A DNA stretch of 64,000 nt from CAVPFA01 sp963703655 (GCA_963703655.1 CAVPFA010000008.1:62001-126000); one strand, 5' to 3'; shown: positions 45,306 to 53,859, counted from the first letter of the stretch. Translations and numbers: made by a program. The notes: generated by a model from the sequence alone, not told the origin.

Positions 45306-45449
45306 GAGGTGACCGTAGCGCCAATACGCTTCTCGGCCGGCGCGCTCGGGTGGCGAGACGGGCGGGCGTCCTGGGCAATGCCGCATCCTGGGACATCTCG
45401 CCGGTCCCGTCGAGTGGGTGCCCCGCCTCGCTCGGGGCTCTGCCCGCCG

Positions 45450-45989
45450 TCAGGGCAGCCTGAGCTCGTCGCCCGGAACAAGCTCAGCTCCGTGCAGCTG
45501 CTGCTCGAAGCCGGCGACGAGGATCCTCGGGTCTCCGCCCGGCTCGAGGTTGGAGGCGATCGACCACAGCGTGTCGCCGGGCCGGGCGACGTAGCGATAA
45601 CCCCCGGAGACCTTCACTGCGCCCGCGGGTACGGTCAGGGCTGGACGGTGCGCATCCGACAGCGCCCCGGCGCCGAACCAGACGCTTGCCAGGACCGCGA
45701 GGGTGGCAGCGCCGGGGAGTAGGCGCCGCAACCCTCGCGACCGGGGGGTGGCCCGCCGGCAGCCGGCGAGGGTCACGCCGGCGGCACTCGGGCCGACCGG
45801 TCGTGCCGACCCGACGAAGGCCGGGGGTGGCGAGCTTGCCGGCGGGAAGGAAATGAGCTCCTCGGCCAGCACGTTCCAGGTGTTCTGGCGCCTGGCGGGC
45901 ACCTGTCTCGGGCGCGGCGCTGTTTGCCGGGGACTGTCGGCCTCCGCCTCGGCGAGCCTCGCCGATGCTCTCCGGTCGGCGCCTGGCAT
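45450..45989 (-). CDS. LysM-domain protein divergent from lexA (Rv2719c/ChiZ-like)
   Basis: The protein has a variable N-terminus, one membrane helix (LLPGAATLAVLASVWFGAGAL), and a C-terminal LysM domain YRYVARPGDTLWSIASNLEPG that binds peptidoglycan. In Mycobacterium tuberculosis the gene at this place (Rv2719c, chiZ) is SOS-induced and delays division. Here three SOS boxes lie in the shared region with lexA, so the same control is likely. Start uncertain: the longest reading overlaps an SOS box, so I prefer the ATG at 45989 (45450-45989, 179 residues). It is followed by nrdR after 144 nt. Confidence 0.72.
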   Translation of the reverse strand: MPGADRRASARLAEAEADSPRQTAPRPRQVPARRQNTWNVLAEELISFPPASSPPPAFVGSARPVGPSAAGVTLAGCRRATPRSRGLRRLLPGAATLAVLASVWFGAGALSDAHRPALTVPAGAVKVSGGYRYVARPGDTLWSIASNLEPGGDPRILVAGFEQQLHGAELVPGDELRLP

Positions 45990-46031
45990 TGCTTGGGCTG
46001 TTGCCGCTGCTCGCATTCCTTGATCAGACCA

Positions 46032-46045
46032 CGAACGTGTGTTCG
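46032..46045. promoter_or_regulatory. SOS box 1 (LexA site)
   Basis: CGAACGTGTGTTCG is a perfect match to the Gram-positive/actinobacterial LexA consensus CGAAC-N4-GTTCG. It lies between the LysM gene and lexA. Confidence 0.88.
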
Positions 46046-46061
46046 CTGTCAAGCCTGCAGG

Positions 46062-46075
46062 CGAACGCGTGTTTC
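46062..46075. promoter_or_regulatory. SOS box 2 (LexA site)
   Basis: CGAACGCGTGTTTC matches CGAAC-N4-GTTYG except for the last base. It starts 30 bases after box 1, almost three helix turns, on the same face of the DNA. Confidence 0.75.
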
Positions 46076-46076
46076 A

Positions 46077-46090
46077 CGAACGGGTGTTTG
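46077..46090. promoter_or_regulatory. SOS box 3 (LexA site)
   Basis: CGAACGGGTGTTTG fits the consensus with GTTTG as right arm. It starts 15 bases after box 2, one and a half helix turns away, about 70 bases before the lexA start. Confidence 0.8.
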
Positions 46091-46160
46091 CATTCCTCGC
46101 AGTCACGCCTTAGCCTTCAGCGGAGCGGCCGGAACGGCGGTCCTGACGGGAGGAGCACGG

Positions 46161-46793
46161 ATGTCCGAGTCGACCTTGGCGGGAAAGCGGCGAAGGATCC
46201 TCGAGTTCATCGCCGAGCAGATCCGCGAACGGGGATATCCCCCGTCGGTGCGCGAGATCGGCGAGGCCGTGGGTCTCACGTCGCCGTCGACCGTGCACAC
46301 CCATCTGCAGGTTCTCCAGCGCGAGGGCTACCTCGAGCGAGACCCGACCAAGCCGCGGGCGATCATCGTCCGATGGGAACCGTCCTCCGGCTCGGCGATC
46401 CGCGTGCGCCCGGTGGCCCACGTCCCGTTGATCGGGCACGTCGCGGCGGGCACAGGGGTGCTGGCGGAGGAGTCAGTCGAGGAGCTCCTCCCGATCCCAC
46501 AGGACTTCACCGGCTCCGGCGACCTGTTCATGCTGAGAGTCCGCGGCGATTCGATGATCGAGGCTGGAATCCTCGACGGCGACTTCGTCGTGGTTCGGCG
46601 CCAGCCCGAAGCCGAATCCGGGGACATCGTCGTCGCCGGCATCGGGGACGACGAGGCGACCGTGAAGACCTTCCGCAAGCGGCGCGGGAAGATCTTGCTC
46701 GTTCCTGCGAACCCTGACTACTCGGAGATTGAGCTAGCCGCCGACCAAGTCGTGATCTACGGCAAGGTGGTCACCGTGCTCAGGCGCCTCTGA
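46161..46793 (+). CDS. lexA: LexA repressor
   Basis: LexA represses DNA-damage genes and self-cleaves when RecA is active. The winged helix is at 8-60 (RRILEFIAEQIRERGYPPSV, REIGEAVGLTSPSTVHTHL). The cleavage pair is Ala96-Gly97 in IGHVAAGTGVLAEE; catalytic Ser131 in VRGDSMIEAG and Lys169 in EATVKTFRK are present. Length 210 residues. The ATG at 46161 follows GGGAGGAGCACGG. Three SOS boxes lie upstream, showing autoregulation. Its 3' end overlaps the dapE 3' end by 14 bases, tail to tail. Confidence 0.95.
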   Translation: MSESTLAGKRRRILEFIAEQIRERGYPPSVREIGEAVGLTSPSTVHTHLQVLQREGYLERDPTKPRAIIVRWEPSSGSAIRVRPVAHVPLIGHVAAGTGVLAEESVEELLPIPQDFTGSGDLFMLRVRGDSMIEAGILDGDFVVVRRQPEAESGDIVVAGIGDDEATVKTFRKRRGKILLVPANPDYSEIELAADQVVIYGKVVTVLRRL

Positions 46794-47860
46794 GCAGCTT
46801 CTCGAGGCCCGCCCGGACGAGCTCGAGCTCGTCTCGTCCTACCCACTCGCCTGCAGTATGGGCGAGGAGCGGATCGCCAGGGCCGAAGTTGGCCGCGGGC
46901 ACGCCCCGCTCGGCGAAGAAGCTCACGTCGGTCCAGCCGAGCTTCGCTCTCGGTGCGGTCCCGCTCGCGGCGACCAGAAGACGCGAGCATCCGATGGCCG
47001 AGGTTGGGTGCCGCGGCGGGAGACCAATCCTCGAGCACGACGCGGTCGCCCAGCGCCTGGTCGATCGCGGGAACGAGAAGCTCGCAGACAGCCTCGAATG
47101 CCTCGTCTTTCGTACGATCGGGCGAAAATCGATGATTCAGCACCAGGCGTGCGGTGTCCGGCACGACGTTGTTCGCCACGCCGCCGTCGACACGAACAGC
47201 TTGCAAGGCCTCGCGGTACTCGCAGCCGTCGATGACGGGGCGCCGCTCGACGAAGCGTTCGAGCCGCTCGAACAGGGGGCCGAGCCGGTGTATCGCGTTC
47301 ACACCCATCCAGGGCCTGGCCGTGTGCGCCCTCTCGCCCCCGAGATGAACGGCGATGCGCAGAACGCCCTGGCAGCCGGCCTCGACGATGGCCGAGGTGG
47401 GCTCGGCGAGCACAGCTGCGTCAGCCGAGAGCAGATCGGCGCCGGCCGCTTCGACCTCGATCAGGCCCGAGTCGCGCTGGTCGACCTCCTCGCAGGCGTA
47501 CCAGACGTAGGTCACGTCGACCGCCGGCTCGACGACTCGCTTGGCAAGCTCCAGCATCACTGCGACGCCGCCCTTCATGTCCGCGGCTCCGAGACCCGAG
47601 CAGCGGTCGCCGTCGATGATCGCCCGCTCGTTGCCGTTGGCCGGCACGGTGTCGAGATGTCCGGCGACGAGGAGGCGTCCCGGGCGCCCGAGCGACGTGC
47701 GGGCGACCACGTTGTCCCCGATTCGGGTGACCTCGAGGTGGTCTGCCCCGCTGAGCATCGCCGTTACGAAGGCGGCGGCCCTGCCCTCGTCATGGCTGAC
47801 CGACGGGATGTCGACGAGCTCTGCAGTCAGCTGCAGCAGGCAAGCGCCCGGAGAGCTCAC
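46780..47860 (-). CDS. dapE: succinyl-diaminopimelate desuccinylase, one-base frameshift
   Basis: DapE releases succinate from N-succinyl-LL-diaminopimelate with two zinc ions. It shows the M20 metal motifs AGHLDTVPANG, GAADMKGGVAVMLE and YACEEVD, and a dimerisation domain with GGERAHTARPWMGVNAIHRL. The C-terminal part (AKLGWTDVSFFAERGVPAA, FGPGDPLLAHTAGEWV, stop at 46780) is in another frame; one extra base near 46976-46981 explains it. Removing it gives MLASLVAASGTAPRAKLGW, a normal sequence, about 360 residues. The GTG start overlaps dapD as GTGA. Confidence 0.9.
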
Positions 47861-48684
47861 GTCGAGGCTCCGTGCTCGCGGAGAATGTCGTTCAGCATCG
47901 CCTTGTCGTGGCGCTCGCCTGGCGTCAGGTGGCGGACGACAAGCACGCAGGGCAGGAAGAACTCGCCTGCGGGGAACTCCTTGCGCCTCATCGCGCCGAC
48001 GGCGACGCTCCAGGGCGGCACGTGACCGCGCCCCACCTCGCCGCCTGTCCACGAGTCGAACACCGGGATTGACGGGTTGAGGATCGTCCCTTCGCCGAGC
48101 ACCGCTCCCTGACCTACCCGTGCCCCCTGGGTGATCATCGACCGACTGCCGATGAGCGCCTCGTCCTCGACGACGACTGGGCGGGCGTTGGGGGGCTCGA
48201 GCACGCCCCCGACCCCGACGCCGCCCGAGAGGTGCACTCTCTCGCCGATCTGAGCACACGATCCGACGGTCGCCCAGGTGTCGACCATCGTCCCCGCGCC
48301 GACGCGCGCCCCGATGTTCACGTAGCTCGGCATCAGTACGACGCCGCGGCCGAGAAACGCGCCGCGCCGGGCGGAGGCGCCCGGGACCGCCCGGACGCCG
48401 GCTTCAGCAAGACCGTGTTTCAAGGGCAACCTGTCGGTGTACTCGAAGGGGCCGTACTCGCCCGTCGTCAGGTCCGAAAGGATGAAGAGCAGCAAGATGG
48501 CCTGCCTCAGCCATTCGTGGACGACCACCTCGTCGCTCTCCGGGTCGATCTCGGCAACCCTGACCTCGCCGCGATCGAGAGCCCCGACCGCCTCGTCGAC
48601 CACCTCGCGGGCGTCGCCATCGGCGGGCGAGAGCTCGGTGCGCCGGAGCCACAGCTCGGAGATCGCTTGCCTCAAATCGTCCAT
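47857..48684 (-). CDS. dapD: 2,3,4,5-tetrahydropyridine-2,6-dicarboxylate N-succinyltransferase
   Basis: DapD uses succinyl-CoA in the succinylase branch of lysine synthesis. It is a left-handed beta-helix protein: VVLMPSYVNIGARVGAGTMVDTWATVGSCAQIG is the DapD hexapeptide-repeat signature, continued by GVGVGGVLEPPNARPVVVED and GSRSMITQGARVGQGAVLGEG. I chose the ATG at 48684 (MDDLRQAISEL); a GTG at 48708 would add eight residues. It lies between dapC and dapE, which it overlaps. Confidence 0.92.
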   Translation of the reverse strand: MDDLRQAISELWLRRTELSPADGDAREVVDEAVGALDRGEVRVAEIDPESDEVVVHEWLRQAILLLFILSDLTTGEYGPFEYTDRLPLKHGLAEAGVRAVPGASARRGAFLGRGVVLMPSYVNIGARVGAGTMVDTWATVGSCAQIGERVHLSGGVGVGGVLEPPNARPVVVEDEALIGSRSMITQGARVGQGAVLGEGTILNPSIPVFDSWTGGEVGRGHVPPWSVAVGAMRRKEFPAGEFFLPCVLVVRHLTPGERHDKAMLNDILREHGAST

Positions 48685-48717
48685 CTCGCCGAGGTTATCC
48701 GGATGCACGGGCCGGCT

Positions 48718-49959
48718 TCAGAGGACACGCGCGCCCGCAGGGGCGACCCCCGCGTTCGCCAGCCTCCGGGCGACGAGCTCCAGTCGTTCGTCGGGCTGCA
48801 CGACCGCGACTCGAACATGGCCAGCCCCAGCCTGCCCGTAAATGTCACCCGGGGTGACGAGAACACCGCCGTGCCCGGCGAGCCACGTCGTCAGCGCCCA
48901 TGCCGAGCTCTGGTTGTCGCCAGGACCGAACGGCTCGAAACGATCGGGCACCGTCACCCACAGGTAGAACGAGCCTTCCGGGGTCCGGACGGGGATATCG
49001 CTGGCGCTCAGCACCTCGGCGAACCGCTCGAGACGGCGGAGGTAGACGGCCCGCTGCCGGTCGACGTGCGCGTCGTCGCCGAGCGCGACCGCTGCTGCGT
49101 GCTGGACGGGTCCCGGGACCATGAACCCGGCGTGCTGGCGCAGTCTCGCGAGATAGCCGACGAGCTCGGGATCCCCTGCAAAAAAGCCGGCCCGGAGCCC
49201 CGCGAGGTTCGACCGTTTCGAGATCGAATGGACGGCGACCACGCCCTCTTGGCCGTGCTCGAGGATCGTGCGACCCGGGCCTGCCCAGGTGAACTCGATG
49301 TAGCACTCGTCCGAGAAGACCGGCACGCCGTGCGCCCGGCCCCACGTCGCCGCAGCCGCAAGGTCCTCGAGCTGACCTCCCGGATTGCCCGGACTGTTGA
49401 CCCACAGGCACAGCGCCCGGGCCGCGTCCTCCCGGTGGACCGCCGACAGGTCCATCGTCCCGTCGGGTCGCGTCGGGACGACGACGGCCCTGCAGCGAGC
49501 GAGGGTCGCACCCATCTCGTACGTGGGATAGGCGAGCCGTGGGCACAGCACCGTGTCGCGCCCCGGCGTCCTCAGGCGCAACCAGTGAGGAAGGCCGGCA
49601 ACGAGCTCCTTGGTACCCACGCACGTGGCTATGGCCGAGGGGGCAGCCTCGACGCCGAACCGCCGGGACAGCCAACCGGACGCGGCGTCGCGGAGCTCCG
49701 CCGTACCGACCGACGAGGGATACCCGCGCTCTGCGCCCGAAGTCCCGAGCGCCTCGAGGACCTCAGCCGGCGGAGCGTCGCACGGCGTGCCGATCGAGAG
49801 GTCGACGGCGCCGCCTTCGTGAGCCTGCGCGAGCCTCATGCACGCGGCTAGCTTGTCGAACGGGTACACGGGGGGGACGTAGCCAGGCTCTCCCTCGTCA
49901 GGCGCCAGCACGCCTTCCACCTCCTCGCCGGGGGCACCGGAGAGCGGGAGGCTCGTCAC
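48718..49959 (-). CDS. dapC: N-succinyldiaminopimelate aminotransferase (DapC-type)
   Basis: This is a class I/II PLP aminotransferase of 413 residues. The PLP lysine lies in VHSISKRSNLAGLRAGF, with VNSPGNPGGQLED and FSDECYIEFTW as cofactor ring contacts and VRVAVVQPDERL near the end. Its position beside dapD and dapE supports conversion of N-succinyl-2-amino-6-ketopimelate with glutamate. The ATG overlaps the hflX stop as ATGA. Confidence 0.88.
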   Translation of the reverse strand: MTSLPLSGAPGEEVEGVLAPDEGEPGYVPPVYPFDKLAACMRLAQAHEGGAVDLSIGTPCDAPPAEVLEALGTSGAERGYPSSVGTAELRDAASGWLSRRFGVEAAPSAIATCVGTKELVAGLPHWLRLRTPGRDTVLCPRLAYPTYEMGATLARCRAVVVPTRPDGTMDLSAVHREDAARALCLWVNSPGNPGGQLEDLAAAATWGRAHGVPVFSDECYIEFTWAGPGRTILEHGQEGVVAVHSISKRSNLAGLRAGFFAGDPELVGYLARLRQHAGFMVPGPVQHAAAVALGDDAHVDRQRAVYLRRLERFAEVLSASDIPVRTPEGSFYLWVTVPDRFEPFGPGDNQSSAWALTTWLAGHGGVLVTPGDIYGQAGAGHVRVAVVQPDERLELVARRLANAGVAPAGARVL

Positions 49960-51233
49960 GGCTGCACGAACTCGGCGTATCGCCGGGCTCCGCGCTCGTC
50001 GAGGCGCGCCCGGACGAGCACGTGCTCACCCTCGTAGCGCGCGCCGACCACTTCGCCCTCGCGGTGGATCGCCGCGACCACGTCACCTCGGGCGACGGGC
50101 ACGGCGAGCTCCAGCGTGCGGTCCGCGACCCGGAGGCGGTCACCGACCGCGCGGAGAAGTTCGGGGACGCCGCGGCCGGTGAGCGACGAGCAGGCCACCG
50201 ACCCCGGATGTGAGGCCATCAGCCTTCCCGCCTTGCGCCGGTCGAGATCGGCCTTGTTGAACGCGAGCAGCTCGGGCACCTCGCCAGCCCCGATCTCGGC
50301 CAGAACCGTGCGGACTGCGTCGATCTGCAGCAGAGGGTCGGCTGCGGAGACGTCGACGACGTGCACGAGGAGATCCGAGGCGCCGACCACCTCGAGCGTC
50401 GCGTGGAATGCGTCGACCAGTTGGTGGGGAAGCTTGCGCACGAATCCGACGGTGTCCGAGCACAGCACCGATTCGCCTCCGGGCAGGTCGAGGCGACGGG
50501 TCCGGGGGTCGAGCGTCGAGAAGAGCCGGTCCTCGACTAGCACGTCGGCGTTGGTGAGAATATTGAGCAGGCTGGACTTGCCCGCGTTCGTGTAGCCGAC
50601 GAGGGACAGCGTCCGGAGCGCTCCGCGCTTTCGCGCTCGCCGCTGGGTCCGGCGCGTCGCTTCGAGATCTCCGAGCTCGTCCTCGAGCTTGCGGATACGG
50701 CGCATGATCCGCCGCCGGTCCACCTCGAGCTGGGTCTCGCCGGGGCCCCTCGTGCCGATCCCGCCCGCCTGCTGCGACATCGCGAGGCCTTTTCCTCGCA
50801 GCCGCGGCAGCCGGTACCGGCTCAGCGCAAGCTCCACCTGCGCGCGCCCTTCCTGGGTGTGAGCGTTCTGGGCGAAGATGTCGAGGATGACGGCTGTTCG
50901 GTCGATCGCTGTTCGCCCGAGAATCTTCTCGAGGTTCCGCTGTTGGGCGGGCGTCAGCTCGTCGTCGAAAACGACCGTGTCGGCGTCCACGGCCTCGCTT
51001 ATCCGGCGAAGCTCCTCCGCCTTGCCCCGGCCGAGGTAGGTTGCCGGGTCCGGCGCGTTACGCCGTTGCACGACGCGCGCCGCCTCGTCGGCGCCCGCCG
51101 TGTCGACGAGCAGGGCGAGCTCGTCGAGGCTCGCCTCGACCTCCTCCAAGGTGCGCGGCCATGCGACCATACCGACGAGGACGATCTTCTCCCGGAACCT
51201 CCGGTCGATGAGCGTCGTGGCGACCGTCGTCAC
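49956..51233 (-). CDS. hflX: ribosome-associated GTPase HflX
   Basis: HflX binds the 50S subunit and rescues stalled or hibernating ribosomes. The N-terminal domain shows RRNAPDPATYLGRGKAEEL and FDDELTPAQQRNLEKILG; the signature SQQAGGIGTRGPGETQLEVD follows, then the GTPase domain with P-loop SLVGYTNAGKSSLLN, DTVGFVRKLPHQLVDAF and NKADL. Length 425 residues. The GTG at 51233 overlaps the dapF stop as GTGA. miaA, hpf and hflX close together recall the miaA-hfq-hflX linkage of other bacteria. Confidence 0.93.
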   Translation of the reverse strand: MTTVATTLIDRRFREKIVLVGMVAWPRTLEEVEASLDELALLVDTAGADEAARVVQRRNAPDPATYLGRGKAEELRRISEAVDADTVVFDDELTPAQQRNLEKILGRTAIDRTAVILDIFAQNAHTQEGRAQVELALSRYRLPRLRGKGLAMSQQAGGIGTRGPGETQLEVDRRRIMRRIRKLEDELGDLEATRRTQRRARKRGALRTLSLVGYTNAGKSSLLNILTNADVLVEDRLFSTLDPRTRRLDLPGGESVLCSDTVGFVRKLPHQLVDAFHATLEVVGASDLLVHVVDVSAADPLLQIDAVRTVLAEIGAGEVPELLAFNKADLDRRKAGRLMASHPGSVACSSLTGRGVPELLRAVGDRLRVADRTLELAVPVARGDVVAAIHREGEVVGARYEGEHVLVRARLDERGARRYAEFVQP

Positions 51234-52201
51234 GACGCGACCACGACCACCTCTGACGCGCCGAGCATGGCGGGATCGACTTCGATGCGGGCGACCCGGT
51301 GGACGGGGCCGGAAAGCTCGGCGAGCGGAGCGAACGGGTCCTCGTCCGAGAGAACCACCTCCGCCACGCCTCCCGGGTTGTGGACCCGGACTCGAGCGGC
51401 CGAGATCCCGGCGGAGTGAAAGGCGGCCGCGACCGCCGCGCTGCCGCTCCCGCACGCGAGCGTCGCCCCAGAGCCGCGCTCCCAGACGACCAGCGACAGC
51501 GTGTCGCCCTCGGGCCCATGGGTCGCAATCTCCACGTTCTGGCCACCGGGGCGCAGCCTGTCGAGCTTCGGGCCGATCGCCGCGATCGCGACGCCCGCCA
51601 ACGACGGAGCGAGCACGACGAGGTGGGGATTGCCGGCATCCACGAACCATGCCGGCCACGGACGAGCCAGCGAGCCCGGAAGGAGCACGTCGGCGATGGG
51701 CTCCACCGGCACGACCCGCAGGCGCCCCATCTCGACCGAGATGTCGGCCGTGCCGTCCTCGCCGTGATGGCGCAGGACGGCGCGGCGCACGCCGGAGTCG
51801 GTCTCAATTGCAAGCTCGGAGCCCCGCACCACTCCGGCCTCGACGGCGGCGAGCGCAAAGCAGCGAAGGCCGTTGCCGCTCGTCTCGGCACGACCTCCAT
51901 CCGCGTTGCGAAGCTCCATGCGGATGTCGCCGCCCGCGACCGGAGCGCGCCGCACGAGGAGGCCGTCCGCACCGACGCCGGCATGGCGTTCGCAGAGCGC
52001 GCTCGCGAGCTCTCCGACCAGGTCCCCGCCCACGCCCCATGGCGGGTCGGCTGCCGCGGCCCCGGACGCGCCGGGTCGCTCGTGAGGGGCCGCGAAGGCG
52101 GAGGCTCGCTCGCTGGCGGCGGCGTCGAGCGCCTCCCCGTCGAGCGCGACCAGGAAGTCATTGCCCAGGCCGTGGTACTTGACGAGGGTCAGCACGCTCA
52201 C
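51230..52201 (-). CDS. dapF: diaminopimelate epimerase with Ser in place of the first catalytic Cys
   Basis: DapF converts LL- to meso-diaminopimelate, the residue used by MurE. VKYHGLGNDFLVAL at the N-terminus, PHLVVLAP and the second catalytic Cys in ACGSGSAAVAAAF are normal. The first motif, usually DGSxAEMCGNGxR, reads DGGRAETSGNGLRCF: Ser108 (codon AGC at 51880-51878) stands where the Cys base is expected, and a Cys is found five residues later. This may mean altered activity, a lineage variant, or a sequence error (AGC against TGC). A Gly/Ala-rich insertion (about 40-65) is also unusual. The ATG overlaps miaA. Confidence 0.88.
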   Translation of the reverse strand: MSVLTLVKYHGLGNDFLVALDGEALDAAASERASAFAAPHERPGASGAAAADPPWGVGGDLVGELASALCERHAGVGADGLLVRRAPVAGGDIRMELRNADGGRAETSGNGLRCFALAAVEAGVVRGSELAIETDSGVRRAVLRHHGEDGTADISVEMGRLRVVPVEPIADVLLPGSLARPWPAWFVDAGNPHLVVLAPSLAGVAIAAIGPKLDRLRPGGQNVEIATHGPEGDTLSLVVWERGSGATLACGSGSAAVAAAFHSAGISAARVRVHNPGGVAEVVLSDEDPFAPLAELSGPVHRVARIEVDPAMLGASEVVVVAS

Positions 52202-53163
52202 CAGTGTCGCGCGCCGCGAGCGCCGGCACTCTCGCCGAGGGAACCGCGAACCGCGTCCACGAGGTCGCCGCGATCAGCACGAAACCACACGACGCGCGGG
52301 TCGCGCCTGAACCACGCCTCCTGGCGCCGGGCGAACGCTCGCAGGCGCCGGACCGACTCCTGCTTCGCGGCTTCCAGCGGGACGCCCGCTTCGAGGTGGC
52401 TGAGCAGCTCGCGGTAGCCGATCGCCTGGCGGGCCGTGCGCGACAGCCCGGCCGGCCGCTTCGCCAGCTGTCGGACCTCCTCGAGGAACCCCCGGGACAG
52501 CTGCTCCTCGAAGCGGTCGGCGAGCCTGCCGTCGAGCTCCGCCCGGCCCAGCTCGAGACCGATGACGCTCGAGGCGGTCGAGCGATACGTGACAAGCCCC
52601 GGCCCGTAGGACGAGAAGGGCCGACCACTCCCGAGCGTGACCTCGAGAGCTCGAATGATCCTGCGGCGGTTGCCCGGCTCGAGCCTGCTCGCCGCGATCG
52701 GGTCGAGCTCGCGAAGGCGGCCCAAGAGCGTCGCGAGGCCATCCGGTCGCTCGGCTTGTCGCTCGAGCGCGGCGGCTACCGCGGGAAAGCGCCCAGGAAT
52801 CTCGAGGTCGTCGATTACCGCCCGATGGTAGAGGCCGGTCCCTCCGACGAGCAGCGGCTCTTTTCCGCGGCCCTCGATGCCCGCGAGGGCGCGCCTCGCG
52901 TGGACCTGGAATGCGGCGACGGAGAACTCCTGCGACGGATCCACGAGGTCGATGAGGTGCCAGGGCGCTGCGGCCTGCTCGGCACGTGTGGGCTTGGCGG
53001 TCCCCAGGTCGAGGTGCCGGTAGACGGCCATCGCGTCGACCGAGACCAACTCGTAGCGCTCGGGTGTCGAGCGGGCCAGCTCGAGGGCGAGCGCCGTCTT
53101 GCCGGTGGCGGTGGCCCCCACTATCGCGACGCGGGGCGGACCGGACCTCTCGACGTCGGTCAG
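52198..53163 (-). CDS. miaA: tRNA dimethylallyltransferase, probable CTG start
   Basis: MiaA prenylates A37 of tRNAs that read UNN codons. It has P-loop GATATGKTALALELA, VDAMAVYRHLDLGTAKPT, HLIDLVDPSQEFSVAAF, VGGTGLYHRAV, and NRRRIIRALEV. Starting at the first GTG (53121) would cut the first beta strand before the P-loop. In frame, CTG at 53163 overlaps the hpf stop as CTGA and gives the expected N-terminus TDVERSGPPRVAIVGATATG. That matches the NTGA overlap at about twenty other junctions, so I take CTG as start. Length 321 residues. Confidence 0.88.
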   Translation of the reverse strand: MTDVERSGPPRVAIVGATATGKTALALELARSTPERYELVSVDAMAVYRHLDLGTAKPTRAEQAAAPWHLIDLVDPSQEFSVAAFQVHARRALAGIEGRGKEPLLVGGTGLYHRAVIDDLEIPGRFPAVAAALERQAERPDGLATLLGRLRELDPIAASRLEPGNRRRIIRALEVTLGSGRPFSSYGPGLVTYRSTASSVIGLELGRAELDGRLADRFEEQLSRGFLEEVRQLAKRPAGLSRTARQAIGYRELLSHLEAGVPLEAAKQESVRRLRAFARRQEAWFRRDPRVVWFRADRGDLVDAVRGSLGESAGARGARHW

Positions 53164-53513
53164 GCCGGTGCCTCAGTCGACCGCTGCCCCACGGTGCCGT
53201 GGCGCGGCCGCGAGCGCTGGACGAGCCTGTCCTTCAGGCGAGTCAGCCGGTGCGCCTCCTTGTTGATCGCAGCCTCGAGCGCGACGCTCGCTTCGTGCCC
53301 GCTCGCGCGTGCGCGGACGAGCCGGCCGCGAGAGACCACCACGACCTCGCAACACACGTAACCGTCGTCGCGCGCCGCATGGTCCCGAGAGAAGACGACC
53401 TCCGCGCGTTGGGTCCCGTCCAGGAACCGAACGAGGTGACTGGCCTTCTCGGCCGCAACATCGCGAAGCTCGGCTGATATGTCCAGGTGACGGCTACGGA
53501 CGGCAATCTCCAT
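53160..53513 (-). CDS. hpf: ribosome hibernation-promoting factor (short form)
   Basis: The 117-residue HPF/RaiA domain begins EIAVRSRHLDISAELRDVAAEKASHL and includes AEVVFSRDH, CCEVVVVSRGRLVRARASG, VALEAAINKEAHRLTRLKDRL. It binds the 30S subunit in starved cells. The long-form C-terminal dimerisation domain is missing. The ATG at 53513 has GGAAAGGAATTG upstream. A second in-frame GTG at 53660, with an equally strong AGGAGAAGGGA site, would add a 49-residue Arg/Pro-rich tail, so two products are possible. Confidence 0.88.
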   Translation of the reverse strand: MEIAVRSRHLDISAELRDVAAEKASHLVRFLDGTQRAEVVFSRDHAARDDGYVCCEVVVVSRGRLVRARASGHEASVALEAAINKEAHRLTRLKDRLVQRSRPRHGTVGQRSTEAPA

Positions 53514-53859
53514 GGAGCAATTCCTTTCCGGTCCGGTCGGGTTGCCGGTGATGGGGGCGCGCGGCTGACCTGGTCTTTGACCCCACACTCGCCTGCTGAG
53601 GGGATCCCGCGCCTCGTGCGGGCGGCCAGCTTGGGCTGCCCCGACCGCACTTGCTCTCACGGTTGGTCCCTTCTCCTGCGGGCACCGCCAACCGGTGCCG
53701 CACCGGGCAGGACTTACGTCTAAACCGCACCATGCTCAGCGACCACGAGTCGCCTTACGTGGGTCGTTTCGCCTGCGACTGGCATCGACTTGCAACCACA
53801 GACCCGCGCGCGACCCATCGTGACAAGTCTACGCACGCACGCCACGGGTGTGGACCGGC
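53514..53859. other. intergenic region upstream of hpf
   Basis: No separate gene is supported in this 346-base stretch. Its right part (53514-53660) is open in the hpf frame and headed by a strong ribosome site, so it may be an N-terminal extension. Beyond 53661 lie CACCGGTTGGCGGTGCC-like inverted elements and a TTTAGACG that could be a -10, suggesting the hpf promoter. Nothing else is recognised. Confidence 0.5.
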
